In this document: positions 26,182 through 34,349 of the stretch, piece after piece | Position numbering within the stretch: position 1 is the stretch's first letter | Layout: each line of letters starts with the position of its first letter | Assembly (NCBI GenBank): GCA_903851415.1 | Contig: CAINOE010000213.1 | Location: 1 to 64,000 of the forward strand | Length of the DNA stretch: 64,000 bases | Source of the DNA: an uncultured Rhodopila sp. | GTDB taxonomy: Bacteria; Pseudomonadota; Alphaproteobacteria; Acetobacterales; Acetobacteraceae | Reading direction: 5' to 3' | Notes under the pieces: model-generated | Told to the model about the DNA's origin: nothing | Seen by the model: the letters and a program-made list of their open reading frames with translations, nothing else | Database searches by the model: none | Made by a program: the position numbers and the translations under genes

Positions 26182-26565
26182 GTGACCATCGCTGACTTAT
26201 GCCTTCTCGCGGCCGTGGTCCTGACGATCGCGACGATCGGGGCCGCTAAACTGGACGGGGGGAGGGAGTACGACAACGCCAATCCGCGCGACCCCGGGTT
26301 CTACAAGCCGGGGTTCCGGGCAAGGGCGCAGGGTGCGCACCTGAACGGGTATGAGGCGTTCCCGTTTTTCGCCGCGTCGGTGATCCTGGCGGAGATGCGC
26401 GTGGTGCCGCAGGGGATTGTGAACGCTCTGGCGGTCGCGTTCATCCTGATCCGGATCGTCTATGTCCTGCTGTATCTGACCGATCGCCCGACGGCGAGGT
26501 CGACCGTCTGGATTGCCGGAATGCTGTGCAACCTGGCGATTTTCTTCGCGCCGGTGTGGGCGTAG
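26182..26565 (+). CDS. MAPEG-family membrane protein
   Basis: 127 aa with four hydrophobic helices (LCLLAAVVLTIATIGAAKL, FPFFAASVILAEM, VNALAVAFILIRIVYVLLYL, TVWIAGMLCNLAIFFAPVW). Motifs RAQGAHLNGYEAFPFF and IRIVYVLLYLTDRPT are those of MAPEG proteins, the glutathione-related membrane enzymes. It starts at a GTG (26182) with GGAGAG 6 nt upstream. It is divergent from the deacylase gene. Enzymatic activity is not assured in bacterial members of this size. Confidence 0.87.
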   Translation: MTIADLCLLAAVVLTIATIGAAKLDGGREYDNANPRDPGFYKPGFRARAQGAHLNGYEAFPFFAASVILAEMRVVPQGIVNALAVAFILIRIVYVLLYLTDRPTARSTVWIAGMLCNLAIFFAPVWA

Positions 26566-26579
26566 GGGCCCGCCATCCG

Positions 26580-26842
26580 GCGCTCACCGTCATGGCCGGG
26601 CTGGTCCCGGCCATCCTCGCACCGTCCGCCGAAGCGCAGATGGCCTGGTCAAGCCCCATAGCTATCCGGGTCAAGCCCCATAGCTATCAGGAGAAGGGGC
26701 GGTCCGAGCACGGCTTTTTCCCCATCGTCATGGCCCGGCTTGACCGGGCCATGACGATGAAAGAGCGACGCCTCGGCCAAACTTTTCTCCGGCTGCCCCT
26801 TATCCCGATAGCCATGGGGACAAGCCCGGCCAAGACGATCGA
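26580..26842. repeat. Gene-free interval with REP-like hairpins
   Basis: Contains at least two copies of the dispersed palindrome: TCATGGCCGGGCTGGTCCCGGCCAT near 26590 and TCATGGCCCGGCTTGACCGGGCCATGA near 26728. A direct repeat of GTCAAGCCCCATAGCTATC lies at ~26651-26688, with an inverted form near 26800. No gene seen. It separates the convergent MAPEG and rpoH genes, where hairpins could terminate both transcripts. Confidence 0.65.
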
Positions 26843-27760
26843 CTAAACCTGCGCCGCCAACTCGACCGCACCCGCGCGGTTCCCCGCGCTCATGCGGCGT
26901 TCGGCGATCTGCGCCTTCATCGCCTTCTGCAGCTTCTCGAATGCCCGCACCTCGATCTGCCGCACCCGCTCGCGCGAGATGTTGTATTGCTGCGACAAAT
27001 CTTCCAGCGTGGTGGGGTTATCCTTCAACCGCCGCTCGATCAGGATGTGCCGTTCGCGCTCGTTCAGCGACTTCAGCGCGCCGGTCAGCAGGGCCTTGCG
27101 TCCGGTCAGCTCCTCGCGGTCCGCGATCGAGCTTTCCTGGCTTTCCGACTCGTCAACCAGCCAATCCTGCCACTCGCCCTCGCTATCCTGGCGGACGGGC
27201 GCATTCAGGCTGTGATCCGGCGCGGCGAGGCGGCGGTTCATGCTGACCACGTCCTGCTCCGGCACGTCGAGCACGCGGGCGATCTTCGCCACCTGCTCCG
27301 GCTGGAGGTCGCCGTCGTCGATCGCCTGCATCTGGCCCTTCAGGCGGCGCAGGTTGAAGAACAGCTTCTTCTGCGCAGCGGTGGTGCCCATTTTGACCAG
27401 CGACCAGGAGTGCAGGATGTATTCCTGGATCGCCGCGCGGATCCACCACATGGCGTAGGTCGCCAGGCGGAAGCCGCGGTCGGGATCAAAGCGTTTCACC
27501 GCCTGCATCATCCCGACATTGCCTTCGCTGATCAGCTCGCCCACCGGCAGGCCGTATCCGCGGTAGCCCATGGCTATTTTTGCGACGAGCCGCAGATGGG
27601 AGGTGACAAGCTTATGCGCCGCCTCCATATCCTGCGTGTCGCGCCAGCGGTGAGCGAGCGACAGCTCCTCATCCGGGGTGAGCATCGGGAATTTGCGGAT
27701 CTCCTGGAGATACCGCGACAGATTGCCTTCCGGGGCAATGTTAAGGACGGCAGAGGCCAC
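26843..27760 (-). CDS. rpoH: RNA polymerase heat-shock sigma factor RpoH (sigma-32)
   Basis: 305-aa sigma-70 family factor directing heat-shock transcription. Region 2 shows SHLRLVAKIAMGYRGYGLP, ELISEGNVGMMQAVKRFDPDRGF and RLATYAMWWIRAAIQEYIL. The RpoH box QKKLFFNLRR is at residues 130-139, and region 4 contains TLEDLSQQYNISRERVRQIE. The start is a GTG at 27760 with AAAGGAGCC 7 nt before it. It follows rluD on the same strand, a common order in alphaproteobacteria. The 229-bp gap allows its own promoter. Confidence 0.97.
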   Translation of the reverse strand: MASAVLNIAPEGNLSRYLQEIRKFPMLTPDEELSLAHRWRDTQDMEAAHKLVTSHLRLVAKIAMGYRGYGLPVGELISEGNVGMMQAVKRFDPDRGFRLATYAMWWIRAAIQEYILHSWSLVKMGTTAAQKKLFFNLRRLKGQMQAIDDGDLQPEQVAKIARVLDVPEQDVVSMNRRLAAPDHSLNAPVRQDSEGEWQDWLVDESESQESSIADREELTGRKALLTGALKSLNERERHILIERRLKDNPTTLEDLSQQYNISRERVRQIEVRAFEKLQKAMKAQIAERRMSAGNRAGAVELAAQV

Positions 27761-27952
27761 GTTTTAGGCTCCTTTCGTCAACCGCTTATCTTGCCCGAAC
27801 GCCGGCGCAAGGACTGCGGTATGAATGTTATTGAGGCCAGTCAGGATGCAGGGTGGGAGTTTCACGTCCCGGCGACCCACCCCAAGGCGGCAGCGGCATA
27901 GCCGGACGACCCGTCGGAGCAGGGCATCCACCCGCGCCGACCATTTTCATAT

Positions 27953-27973
27953 ACAGGACTGAAATGGTCCTGT
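27953..27973. promoter_or_regulatory. Small perfect inverted repeat between rluD and rpoH
   Basis: ACAGGAC-tgaaatg-GTCCTGT is a 7-bp stem with a 7-nt loop. It lies 17 bp after the rluD stop (minus strand) and ~190 bp before rpoH, embedded in AT-richer DNA. It could be a weak terminator of rluD or an operator; no T-run is evident. Confidence 0.35.
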
Positions 27974-27989
27974 CAATATTAAGTCTCGT

Positions 27990-28991
27990 TCAGGTACCGG
28001 ACATCTTGAAATCGATATCCCGGACCAGTGTTGCCATATCATCCGGGATTTCGGCGCTGAAGCTGAGCGGTTTGCCGGTCCGCGGATGCGCGAACCCCAG
28101 CGTCGCGGCATGCAAAGCCTGTCTGGGGAAGTCGAGAAGCTGGCCGCGCAGCGGCTGATCCACCGTTTTCGCCGCCGCGGGCACGCGGCGAATGTAAACC
28201 GGGTCGCCCACGACCGGATGGCCGCTCGCGGAAAGGTGAACGCGGATCTGGTGAGTCCGCCCGGTCGCCAGCCGGCATTCCAGCAGCGCCAGGCTGGTTC
28301 CCCACGCCCGGGTCGTGCGGTACCGGGTCAGCGCCGCCTTGCCGCCATGACCGACGACCGCCATGCGCTTGCGGTCCTGCTTGTCCCGCCCGATGGCGCC
28401 CTCGATCTCGCCGGTCAGCGGCGACGGCAGGCCCCAGCACAGCGCCGCATAGGCGCGGTCCAGGTCGCGGGCGGCGAAGGCGCCGGTCAGCACGTCGTTG
28501 GCGAGTTGCGTCTTGGCGACGACCATGACGCCGGAGGTGTCCTTGTCCAGCCGGTGGACGATCCCCGGCCGGCGCTCCGCGCCGATGCCGGTGAAGCCGG
28601 GGCCGCAATGCGCCAGCAGCGCGTTCACCAGTGTGCCGTCGAGGTTGCCCGGCGCGGGATGCACCACCAGGCCGGCGGGCTTGTCGAGCACGATCAGGTC
28701 GGGGTCTTCATACAGGATGGTCAGCGGGATGATCTGCGCCCGCGGGGTTGCCGGAGCCGGCGGCGGAACATCGAGCGTGTAGACGGCGCCCGCCCGCACC
28801 GGTTCGGCCGGTTGGGTGACCGGGCCGGTGTCGCTGCGCAGCCGCCGCTCGTCGATCAGCGTCTTGATCCTGGAGCGCGACACTGTGCCGATGGCCTCGG
28901 CGATGAAGCGGTCCACCCGCTCGCCGGCGTGCTCCACCCCGGCGGTGAAGCGAAGCGGTCCGGACGTCGGGTTAGCGCCGTTGGGGGTCAT
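27990..28991 (-). CDS. rluD: 23S rRNA pseudouridine synthase, RluA/RluD family
   Basis: About 333 aa from the ATG at 28991; the frame runs on to 29294, but upstream sequence lacks family character. An S4 domain (ERVDRFIAEAIGTVSRSRIKTLIDERRL) is followed by the catalytic domain: LDKPAGLVVHPAPGN, the active-site Asp in GIVHRLDKDTSGVMVVAKT, CRLATGRTHQIRVHLSASGHPVVGDPVY and RQALHA. It isomerises specific uridines in helix 69 of 23S rRNA if truly RluD. The paralogue could be RluC-like; the link with rpoH favours RluD. Confidence 0.93.
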   Translation of the reverse strand: MTPNGANPTSGPLRFTAGVEHAGERVDRFIAEAIGTVSRSRIKTLIDERRLRSDTGPVTQPAEPVRAGAVYTLDVPPPAPATPRAQIIPLTILYEDPDLIVLDKPAGLVVHPAPGNLDGTLVNALLAHCGPGFTGIGAERRPGIVHRLDKDTSGVMVVAKTQLANDVLTGAFAARDLDRAYAALCWGLPSPLTGEIEGAIGRDKQDRKRMAVVGHGGKAALTRYRTTRAWGTSLALLECRLATGRTHQIRVHLSASGHPVVGDPVYIRRVPAAAKTVDQPLRGQLLDFPRQALHAATLGFAHPRTGKPLSFSAEIPDDMATLVRDIDFKMSGT

Positions 28992-29390
28992 GCGGCCAGA
29001 CGGATACAGCGGATCGGGGTGGTTGTGAACGAAGCCGCCCCGGCCTCTGCAATACGTCCCGTACCCGCTCCAAGGCCGGCGGGCGGCTACGCTGCCCGGG
29101 CCGCGGCAGGGCAAGTGCGGCACGGAACTGCTCCGGGATGATCGGCTTAAGCGATTTGTATCAGCCGACTCCGGTTGCGCAAATCGACACGCATGCATCC
29201 GGTTCGCCGCGCCTGTCCCGCCCGCGCACGATTGCACAAAAAGGCGTCGATATTGACCTGAATCATTGTTCATCGGCCAACAACCACTTAACAACTCAGC
29301 ATCTTAGCGTCGTGCAGCCAAACGTCCCGACAACCGTCGTTGTCCGGTTCATAGGTCTACCACGGTCATTTAACCTCGGGGGTTCGAGCC
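28992..29390. other. Gene-free interval between divergent rluD and lipocalin-like genes
   Basis: About 400 bp. Open frames here are extensions or shadows without codon character. AT-richer segments around 29240-29370 (for example TTGACCTGAATCATTGTTCAT near 29254) may hold the promoter of the downstream secreted protein, but I cannot fix the boxes. Confidence 0.4.
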
Positions 29391-29879
29391 ATGCCCAGGC
29401 TGATGCCGCTTATCGTTTTTACTGCGTTATGTATTGGCGCGCGCCCCGGCTTTGCCAACGATCAGGCCAGGCTTGTCGGCGCCTGGACCCTGATTTCATA
29501 TGAGGTGGAACAACAAGCGACCGGCGTGCGCGAGCCGGTTCTCGGACAGCATCCGTCCGGCAGCATCATCTTCACACCGGAAGGGCGCATGATGGTGGTG
29601 CTGACCGGGGAGGGGCGGAAGCCGCCGGCAACCGACCAGGATCGCGCCGAGCTGCTGAACTCTCTGGTCGCCTACACCGGCCTGTATCGGCTCGAAGGCC
29701 AAAAATGGATCACCACGGTCGACGTGTCCGCCAATCCCGCCTGGGTCGGCGGCGAGCAGACCCGCTTTTTCAGATTTGACGGCGATCGGCTTCAGGAATC
29801 GACCGGCTGGACGCATTGGCCGGCCCATCCGGACAAGGGGGCGGTGCGGTTCATTTTGACGTGGGAATGCGCCCAGTAG
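29391..29879 (+). CDS. Secreted lipocalin-like domain protein
   Basis: 162 aa with a signal peptide (LMPLIVFTALCIGARPGFA). The mature part, LVGAWTLISYEVEQQATGV, GQHPSGSIIFTPEGRMMVVLTGE, AYTGLYRLEGQKWITTVDVS and ENT-less FFRFDGDRLQEST, fits the lipocalin-like family with the G-x-W motif at the start of the barrel. A ligand or function is not known for these small exported proteins. It is followed by a 24-bp tandem repeat array. Confidence 0.85.
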   Translation: MPRLMPLIVFTALCIGARPGFANDQARLVGAWTLISYEVEQQATGVREPVLGQHPSGSIIFTPEGRMMVVLTGEGRKPPATDQDRAELLNSLVAYTGLYRLEGQKWITTVDVSANPAWVGGEQTRFFRFDGDRLQESTGWTHWPAHPDKGAVRFILTWECAQ

Positions 29880-29949
29880 CCGGGCCCGAACGTAGCCGTC
29901 CGCTCATCCGGGCCAGGCCGCCCGCCGTGTCCTGCCGCGATAGATGGCC

Positions 29950-30061
29950 CGGACAAGCCGGGCCATGACGGGAGGCACAAGCCGGGCCATGACGGGAGGC
30001 ACAAGCCGGGCCATGACGGGAGGCACAAGCCGGGCCATGACGGGAGGCACAAGCCGGGCCA
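29950..30061. repeat. 24-bp tandem repeat array, about 4.7 units
   Basis: Units GGCACAAGCCGGGCCATGACGGGA begin at 29974, 29998, 30022 and 30046 (the last partial), with a variant unit at 29950. The unit is half of the REP-like palindrome found elsewhere (CAAGCCGGGCCATGACGG), so the array apparently grew by slippage from one REP copy. It lies between convergent genes. Confidence 0.85.
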
Positions 30062-30081
30062 GGAGGGGAAGACGGATGCCA

Positions 30082-30828
30082 CTACACCGGCACCGACTGC
30101 CGACGATCGCGGGCGATGTCCAGGAACACGGCTTCCAGGTCGTGCCGCCCGTACCGCTCCAGCAGCTCCGCCGGGCTGCCGCGGTCGACGATGCGGCCCT
30201 GCTTCAGCATCGCCACGTCGGTGCACAGCCTCTCCACCTCCGCCATGTTGTGGCTAGCCAGCAGGATCGTGCAGCCGCTTTCCGCCCGGTACTGCTCCAG
30301 CCAGGTGCGGACCATGTCCCCGGTGTCGGGGTCGAGGCTGGCCGTCGGCTCATCCAGCAGCAGCACATCCGGCTTGTTGATCAGCGCCTTGGCCAGCGCC
30401 ACGCGGGTCTTCTGGCCGGCGGACAACTCCCCCGCCGGGCGGTCCAGAATCGCCCCGAGATCGAGTTCCCGCGCCAGCGCCGCGATCCGCGCGTCCACCT
30501 TCTTCACGTTGTACAGATGCCCGTAGACCCGCAGGTTCTCCATCACCGACAGCCGGTGCGGCAGGGCGACATACGGTGACGAGAAGTTCATCCGCGCCAG
30601 CGCGGCATACCGGTCCGTTGCCATGTCGTGCCCCAGCACGCTGATGCGCCCGGATGTCGGAACGATCAGCGCCAGCAGCATCGCGATCGTCGTCGTCTTG
30701 CCCGCCCCGTTGCCGCCGAGCAGCCCGAACGTGGCGCCCTGCCGGACGGTGAAATCGATGTTGTCAACCGCCAGCACCGCGTCATAGCGCTTGCTGAGGC
30801 TTTCCACCTGGATTGCGTTCATGCCCAT
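30082..30828 (-). CDS. ABC-2 type transporter ATP-binding protein
   Basis: About 249 aa from the ATG at 30828 (30822 also possible; the frame is open to 30858). Walker A GGNGAGKTT, signature ELSAGQKTRVALAKALI with the less usual LSAGQ, Walker B VLLLDEPTASLDPDTG and the H-loop LLASHNMAEVERL are all present, so it should hydrolyse ATP. The sequence type is that of drug or polysaccharide exporters with a separate ABC-2 permease. No permease gene is next to it, which is unusual. Confidence 0.9.
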   Translation of the reverse strand: MGMNAIQVESLSKRYDAVLAVDNIDFTVRQGATFGLLGGNGAGKTTTIAMLLALIVPTSGRISVLGHDMATDRYAALARMNFSSPYVALPHRLSVMENLRVYGHLYNVKKVDARIAALARELDLGAILDRPAGELSAGQKTRVALAKALINKPDVLLLDEPTASLDPDTGDMVRTWLEQYRAESGCTILLASHNMAEVERLCTDVAMLKQGRIVDRGSPAELLERYGRHDLEAVFLDIARDRRQSVPV

Positions 30829-30921
30829 TCGGATAAGGCGCCGCCGGCGATCCGCCAAGGGGACAGTCCGCGAACACGCGGCGATTGGCCAAAACCGCCC
30901 GTGGCATTACACTGATCGGTC

Positions 30922-31638
30922 ATGATCGAATTTGCCGCCGCCCCTGCGACTCTGCCTCCCGGACAGCGCGTCTACGCCGTCGGCGACGTGCATGGCTGCA
31001 TCGACCGCCTCGCCGCCCTGCACGAGCTGATCGCCGAGGATATCGCCGCCCGCCCGGCGGAGCACACCGTTCTTGTGCATCTAGGCGACTACGTGGATCG
31101 CGGCACCGACAGCGCCCAGGTGGTGGACTGGCTGATCAACAGTCCGCCGGTGCCGGCCGACGAGATCGTCAACCTGATGGGCAACCATGAGCACATGATG
31201 CTCTCCGCCCTGGCCGGCGTGGACAAGGAGGCGGCATCGCTCTGGCTGACCAACGGCGGCGCCGATTCGCTGCTGAGCTGGGGCATTTCGCGGCTGGTGC
31301 CGCCCGCCGAGTGGGCCGCGCTGATCCCCCGCCCGCATCTGATCTTCCTGCGCGACCTCGCGTTCAGCCACCCCGTCGGCCCGTATCTGTTCGTGCATGC
31401 CGGCATCCGGCCCGGCGTGCCGCTGGAACGGCAGAACCGTCACGACATGCTGTGGATACGCGAGCCGTTCCTGTCGTCGCGCGCGAACCACGGCGCAGTG
31501 ATCGTGCACGGGCATACGCCGAAGCGGGAGCCGATCGTCCAGCCCAACCGCATCGCCATCGATACCGGGGCGGTGCTCGGCGGCGCGCTGACCTGCGTGG
31601 TGCTGGAGGAGGACAAGCTGGCGTTCCTGCAGACCTGA
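30922..31638 (+). CDS. Metallophosphoesterase, PrpA/PP2A-like serine/threonine phosphatase family
   Basis: 238 aa with the complete metallophosphatase motif series: GDVHGCIDRL, LGDYVDRGTDS, LMGNHEHMML, FVHAGIRPGV and VIVHGHTPKREP. These residues bind the two-metal centre. Proteins of this length in proteobacteria act as protein phosphatases or on small phosphates; the substrate is not deducible. No signal peptide. It precedes the polysaccharide operon by ~115 bp and is probably not part of it. Confidence 0.9.
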   Translation: MIEFAAAPATLPPGQRVYAVGDVHGCIDRLAALHELIAEDIAARPAEHTVLVHLGDYVDRGTDSAQVVDWLINSPPVPADEIVNLMGNHEHMMLSALAGVDKEAASLWLTNGGADSLLSWGISRLVPPAEWAALIPRPHLIFLRDLAFSHPVGPYLFVHAGIRPGVPLERQNRHDMLWIREPFLSSRANHGAVIVHGHTPKREPIVQPNRIAIDTGAVLGGALTCVVLEEDKLAFLQT

Positions 31639-31752
31639 GCGGTTGCGCGGCGCCAGAAGATGAACACTCCGATGCGCATGCCGAATCGGAGTGGCCTGAC
31701 CAGGGCGGTTTATGGGAAGAGGGGCCCGCCCTGATTGCCGAGGACGCCGAAC

Positions 31753-32973
31753 GTGCGCAGCCTGCTGTTCCTGACCCAGCGCATTCCGTATCCCCCGATC
31801 AAGGGCGAAAAAATCCGGCCGCTGCAGATTCTCGGACATCTGCGCCAGTCCTATGACGTTCATCTTGGCTGCCTGGTGGACGACCCGCGCGACCTGGAGC
31901 ATGTGCCGACCATCCAGGCGATGTGCGCGGACTCGTATTTCGCGCCGATAGACCGCCGCCGGGCCCGAATCACCTGCCTGCGCGGCCTGCTGACCAACGA
32001 GCCGCTCAGCGTGACGTTCTACCGCGACCGCGGGTTGGCCGGCTGGGTGCGCCGCGTGCTGCTGGATGTGAAGCCGGAGGCGATTTTTGTCTGCTCCTCC
32101 AACATGGCGCCGTACGTGCTGGACCTGCGCGGACGGGAGAGCGTCTGCCTGGTCGATCTGGCCGATGTCGACTCGGAAAAATGGCGCGCCTACGCCGAAT
32201 CCGGTTCCTTCCCGATGAAGCATGTGCACGCCCGCGAATGGCGCCGCGTCGCCGCGCTGGAGGCCCGCGTCGCCCGCGAATGCGACTGGAGCACGTTCGT
32301 CTCCTCCGCCGAGGCCGGTTTGTTTGCCCAAATGCATCCGCAACACGCTGGCAAGATCCGCGGCGTCAGCAGCGGCGTCGACCACGCCTATTTCGATCCA
32401 TCGCTGCCGTTCGAACCACCCTACGCCACGGACCGCCCCAATTTCGTCTTTACCGGCACCATGGACTACCCGCCCAACATCGACGCCGTGGCGTGGTTCG
32501 CCGAGGCCATCCTGCCGATCATCCGGCGCACCCGGCCCGATGCGGCGTTCCATATCGCCGGGTCGAATCCCGCGCCCCGGGTGCAGGCGCTGACGGCGAT
32601 CGATGGCGTTTTCGTGACCGGCCGGGTGCCCGACATGCGTCCCTACATCGCGTATGCCAGCGCCGGTGTCGCGCCGCTGCGCATCGGCCGCGGCATCCAG
32701 AACAAGGTGCTCGAAGCGATGGCGATGGCGCGCCCGGTGGTCGTCACCTTCGATGCGCTGACCGGAATCAACGCGATCCCCGACCAGGAGGTGCTGTTGG
32801 CCGATACCCCCGAAACCTTCGCCGCCGCCTGCCTGCATGCCGCCGGACCCGCCGGCAAGGCCATCGGCGAGGCCGCCCGCCGCCGCGTGCTGCGCGACTA
32901 CACCTGGTCCGAGTGCCTGCGCGGCTTCGGCGCGCTGCTCGACCGGGCAGCGCAACCGGCGTTCGCGCCATGA
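31753..32973 (+). CDS. TIGR03087-type (PEP-CTERM/XrtA-associated) GT4 glycosyltransferase
   Basis: About 406 aa from the GTG at 31753; a TTG at 31735 is an alternative. The N-terminus LLFLTQRIPYPPIKGEKIRPLQIL, the block LVDDPRDLEHV with CLRGLLTNEPLSVTFYRD, DLADVDSEKWRAYA and the GT4 donor region FTGTMDYPPNIDAVAWFAE with GRGIQNKVLEAMAMARPVV fit the family found in exosortase/PEP-CTERM exopolysaccharide loci. No exosortase gene is in the window. The stop overlaps the next start (ATGA). Confidence 0.88.
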   Translation: MRSLLFLTQRIPYPPIKGEKIRPLQILGHLRQSYDVHLGCLVDDPRDLEHVPTIQAMCADSYFAPIDRRRARITCLRGLLTNEPLSVTFYRDRGLAGWVRRVLLDVKPEAIFVCSSNMAPYVLDLRGRESVCLVDLADVDSEKWRAYAESGSFPMKHVHAREWRRVAALEARVARECDWSTFVSSAEAGLFAQMHPQHAGKIRGVSSGVDHAYFDPSLPFEPPYATDRPNFVFTGTMDYPPNIDAVAWFAEAILPIIRRTRPDAAFHIAGSNPAPRVQALTAIDGVFVTGRVPDMRPYIAYASAGVAPLRIGRGIQNKVLEAMAMARPVVVTFDALTGINAIPDQEVLLADTPETFAAACLHAAGPAGKAIGEAARRRVLRDYTWSECLRGFGALLDRAAQPAFAP

Positions 32974-33998
32974 TCATCCGTTCCCGCGCGCCGCTGCGCC
33001 TGGGCCTCGCCGGCGGCGGCACCGATGTCTCGCCGTATTGCGACGAGCATGGCGGCGCCGTGCTCAACGCCACCATCGACCTGTATGCCTACACCATCAT
33101 CGAGCCGGCGGAGGACGGGCGGGTCTGCTTCGCCGCCCCCGACATCGGCGGCAGTTTCGAGGCACCGGCCGATGCGCCAATGCCCATCGGCGATCCGCTG
33201 ATCCTGCACCGCGCGGTTTACCGGCGGATCGTCAGGCAGTTCAACGGCGGCCGCCCGCTGCCCTGCCGCATCACCACCTTCTGCGACGCGCCGCCGGGCT
33301 CGGGCCTCGGCACCTCCTCCACCATGGTGGTTTCGCTGCTCAAAGCCTTTGTCGAATGGCTGAACCTGCCGCTCGGTGAGTACGAGATTGCCAGCCTGGC
33401 CTTCGAGATCGAGCGGATCGACGCCGCGCTGGGCGGCGGGCGGCAGGACCAGTACGCCGCGACCTTCGGCGGCGTGAACTTCATGGAGTTCCACCCGAAT
33501 GAGCGGGTGATCGTCAACCCGCTGCGGATCAAGAACTGGATCATCTCCGAGCTGGAAACGTCGCTGGTGCTGTTCGACAGCGGGGTGTCGCGCTCGTCCG
33601 CGCGGATCATCAAGCAGCAGACCGACAACCTGACGCATCACAGCGGCACGACGATGGAGGCGCTGCATGCGATGAAGGAGGACGCCTTCAGCATGAAGGA
33701 GTTCCTGCTGAAGGGCGATTTCGACAGCCTGGCGGGCTGCATGCGCCGAAGCTGGAATGCCAAGAAGCGCCTGGCCGACAGCGTCAGCAACAGCTCGATC
33801 GATCATGTGGTGGAAAGCGCGCTGGACGCCGGGGCGCGGGCGGGCAAGATCTCCGGCGCCGGCGGCGGCGGCTTCATCACCTTCCTGGTGGACCCCAAGC
33901 GGCGGGTGGACGTCATCCGCGCGCTGTCCCGCCACGAAGGCCGCGTCATGACCTGCCATTTCACCCGGCATGGCACGGAAGGCTGGAAGATCCTGTAG
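32970..33998 (+). CDS. GHMP sugar kinase (D,D-heptose 7-phosphate kinase-like)
   Basis: 342 aa from the ATG at 32970. The beginning, IIRSRAPLRLGLAGGGTDVSPYC, the ATP loop PPGSGLGTSSTMVVSLL, and motif 3 KISGAGGGGFITFLV define a GHMP kinase. Resemblance is to the HddA group that phosphorylates heptose-7-phosphate or other sugars at O1 for nucleotide activation. GGGRQDQYAATFGGVNFMEF also occurs in this group. It is coupled to the glycosyltransferase before it, so it probably feeds an activated sugar into the same polysaccharide. Confidence 0.9.
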   Translation: MIIRSRAPLRLGLAGGGTDVSPYCDEHGGAVLNATIDLYAYTIIEPAEDGRVCFAAPDIGGSFEAPADAPMPIGDPLILHRAVYRRIVRQFNGGRPLPCRITTFCDAPPGSGLGTSSTMVVSLLKAFVEWLNLPLGEYEIASLAFEIERIDAALGGGRQDQYAATFGGVNFMEFHPNERVIVNPLRIKNWIISELETSLVLFDSGVSRSSARIIKQQTDNLTHHSGTTMEALHAMKEDAFSMKEFLLKGDFDSLAGCMRRSWNAKKRLADSVSNSSIDHVVESALDAGARAGKISGAGGGGFITFLVDPKRRVDVIRALSRHEGRVMTCHFTRHGTEGWKIL

Positions 33999-34088
33999 GC
34001 GGACCCGGTTGCCGCCCGATAAAGATTATCTGGCACCTCACGGTTCCGTGTGGCATTGAGCGGACGTCCACCGAACCGGAACGTCTTG

Positions 34089-34337
34089 ATGCCCGATGAG
34101 CAGGAACGGCTCGCCACGCTGACGCAGATCCTGCGCGATCTGCTGGGAGATGACTCGATCGAACTGACCGCGGCAACGGTGCGGGAGGACATCCCCGGCT
34201 GGGATTCTTTCAACTACATCAATTTCATCGTTGCGGTCGAGGCCCAGTACGGCGTCAGGTTCCGCATCGCCGACGTCGAATCGTTTCCCGACGTCGGAGC
34301 GATCGTGGCAGCGATCGGCACCGCCGCCCGCCGCTGA
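34089..34337 (+). CDS. Acyl carrier protein
   Basis: 82 aa from the ATG at 34089. Helix 1 (RLATLTQILRDLLGD) is followed by the phosphopantetheine site in GWDSFNYINFIVAVEAQYGV, with Ser in a DSF variant of the usual DSL, and by a helical end (VESFPDVGAIVAAIG). It lies between the sugar kinase and an MBOAT acyltransferase gene (12-bp gap to the latter), so it likely carries an acyl group for polysaccharide modification and not for fatty acid synthesis. Confidence 0.88.
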   Translation: MPDEQERLATLTQILRDLLGDDSIELTAATVREDIPGWDSFNYINFIVAVEAQYGVRFRIADVESFPDVGAIVAAIGTAARR

Positions 34338-34349
34338 AGACGTCGCGGC

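Noticed and set aside
29950..30061. Tandem array as a possible CRISPR
   Set aside because: Units follow each other directly without spacers, and no cas genes are present.
31081..32955. 624-aa minus-strand frame across the phosphatase and GT4 genes
   Set aside because: No domain or start signal; both plus-strand genes have full motif sets.
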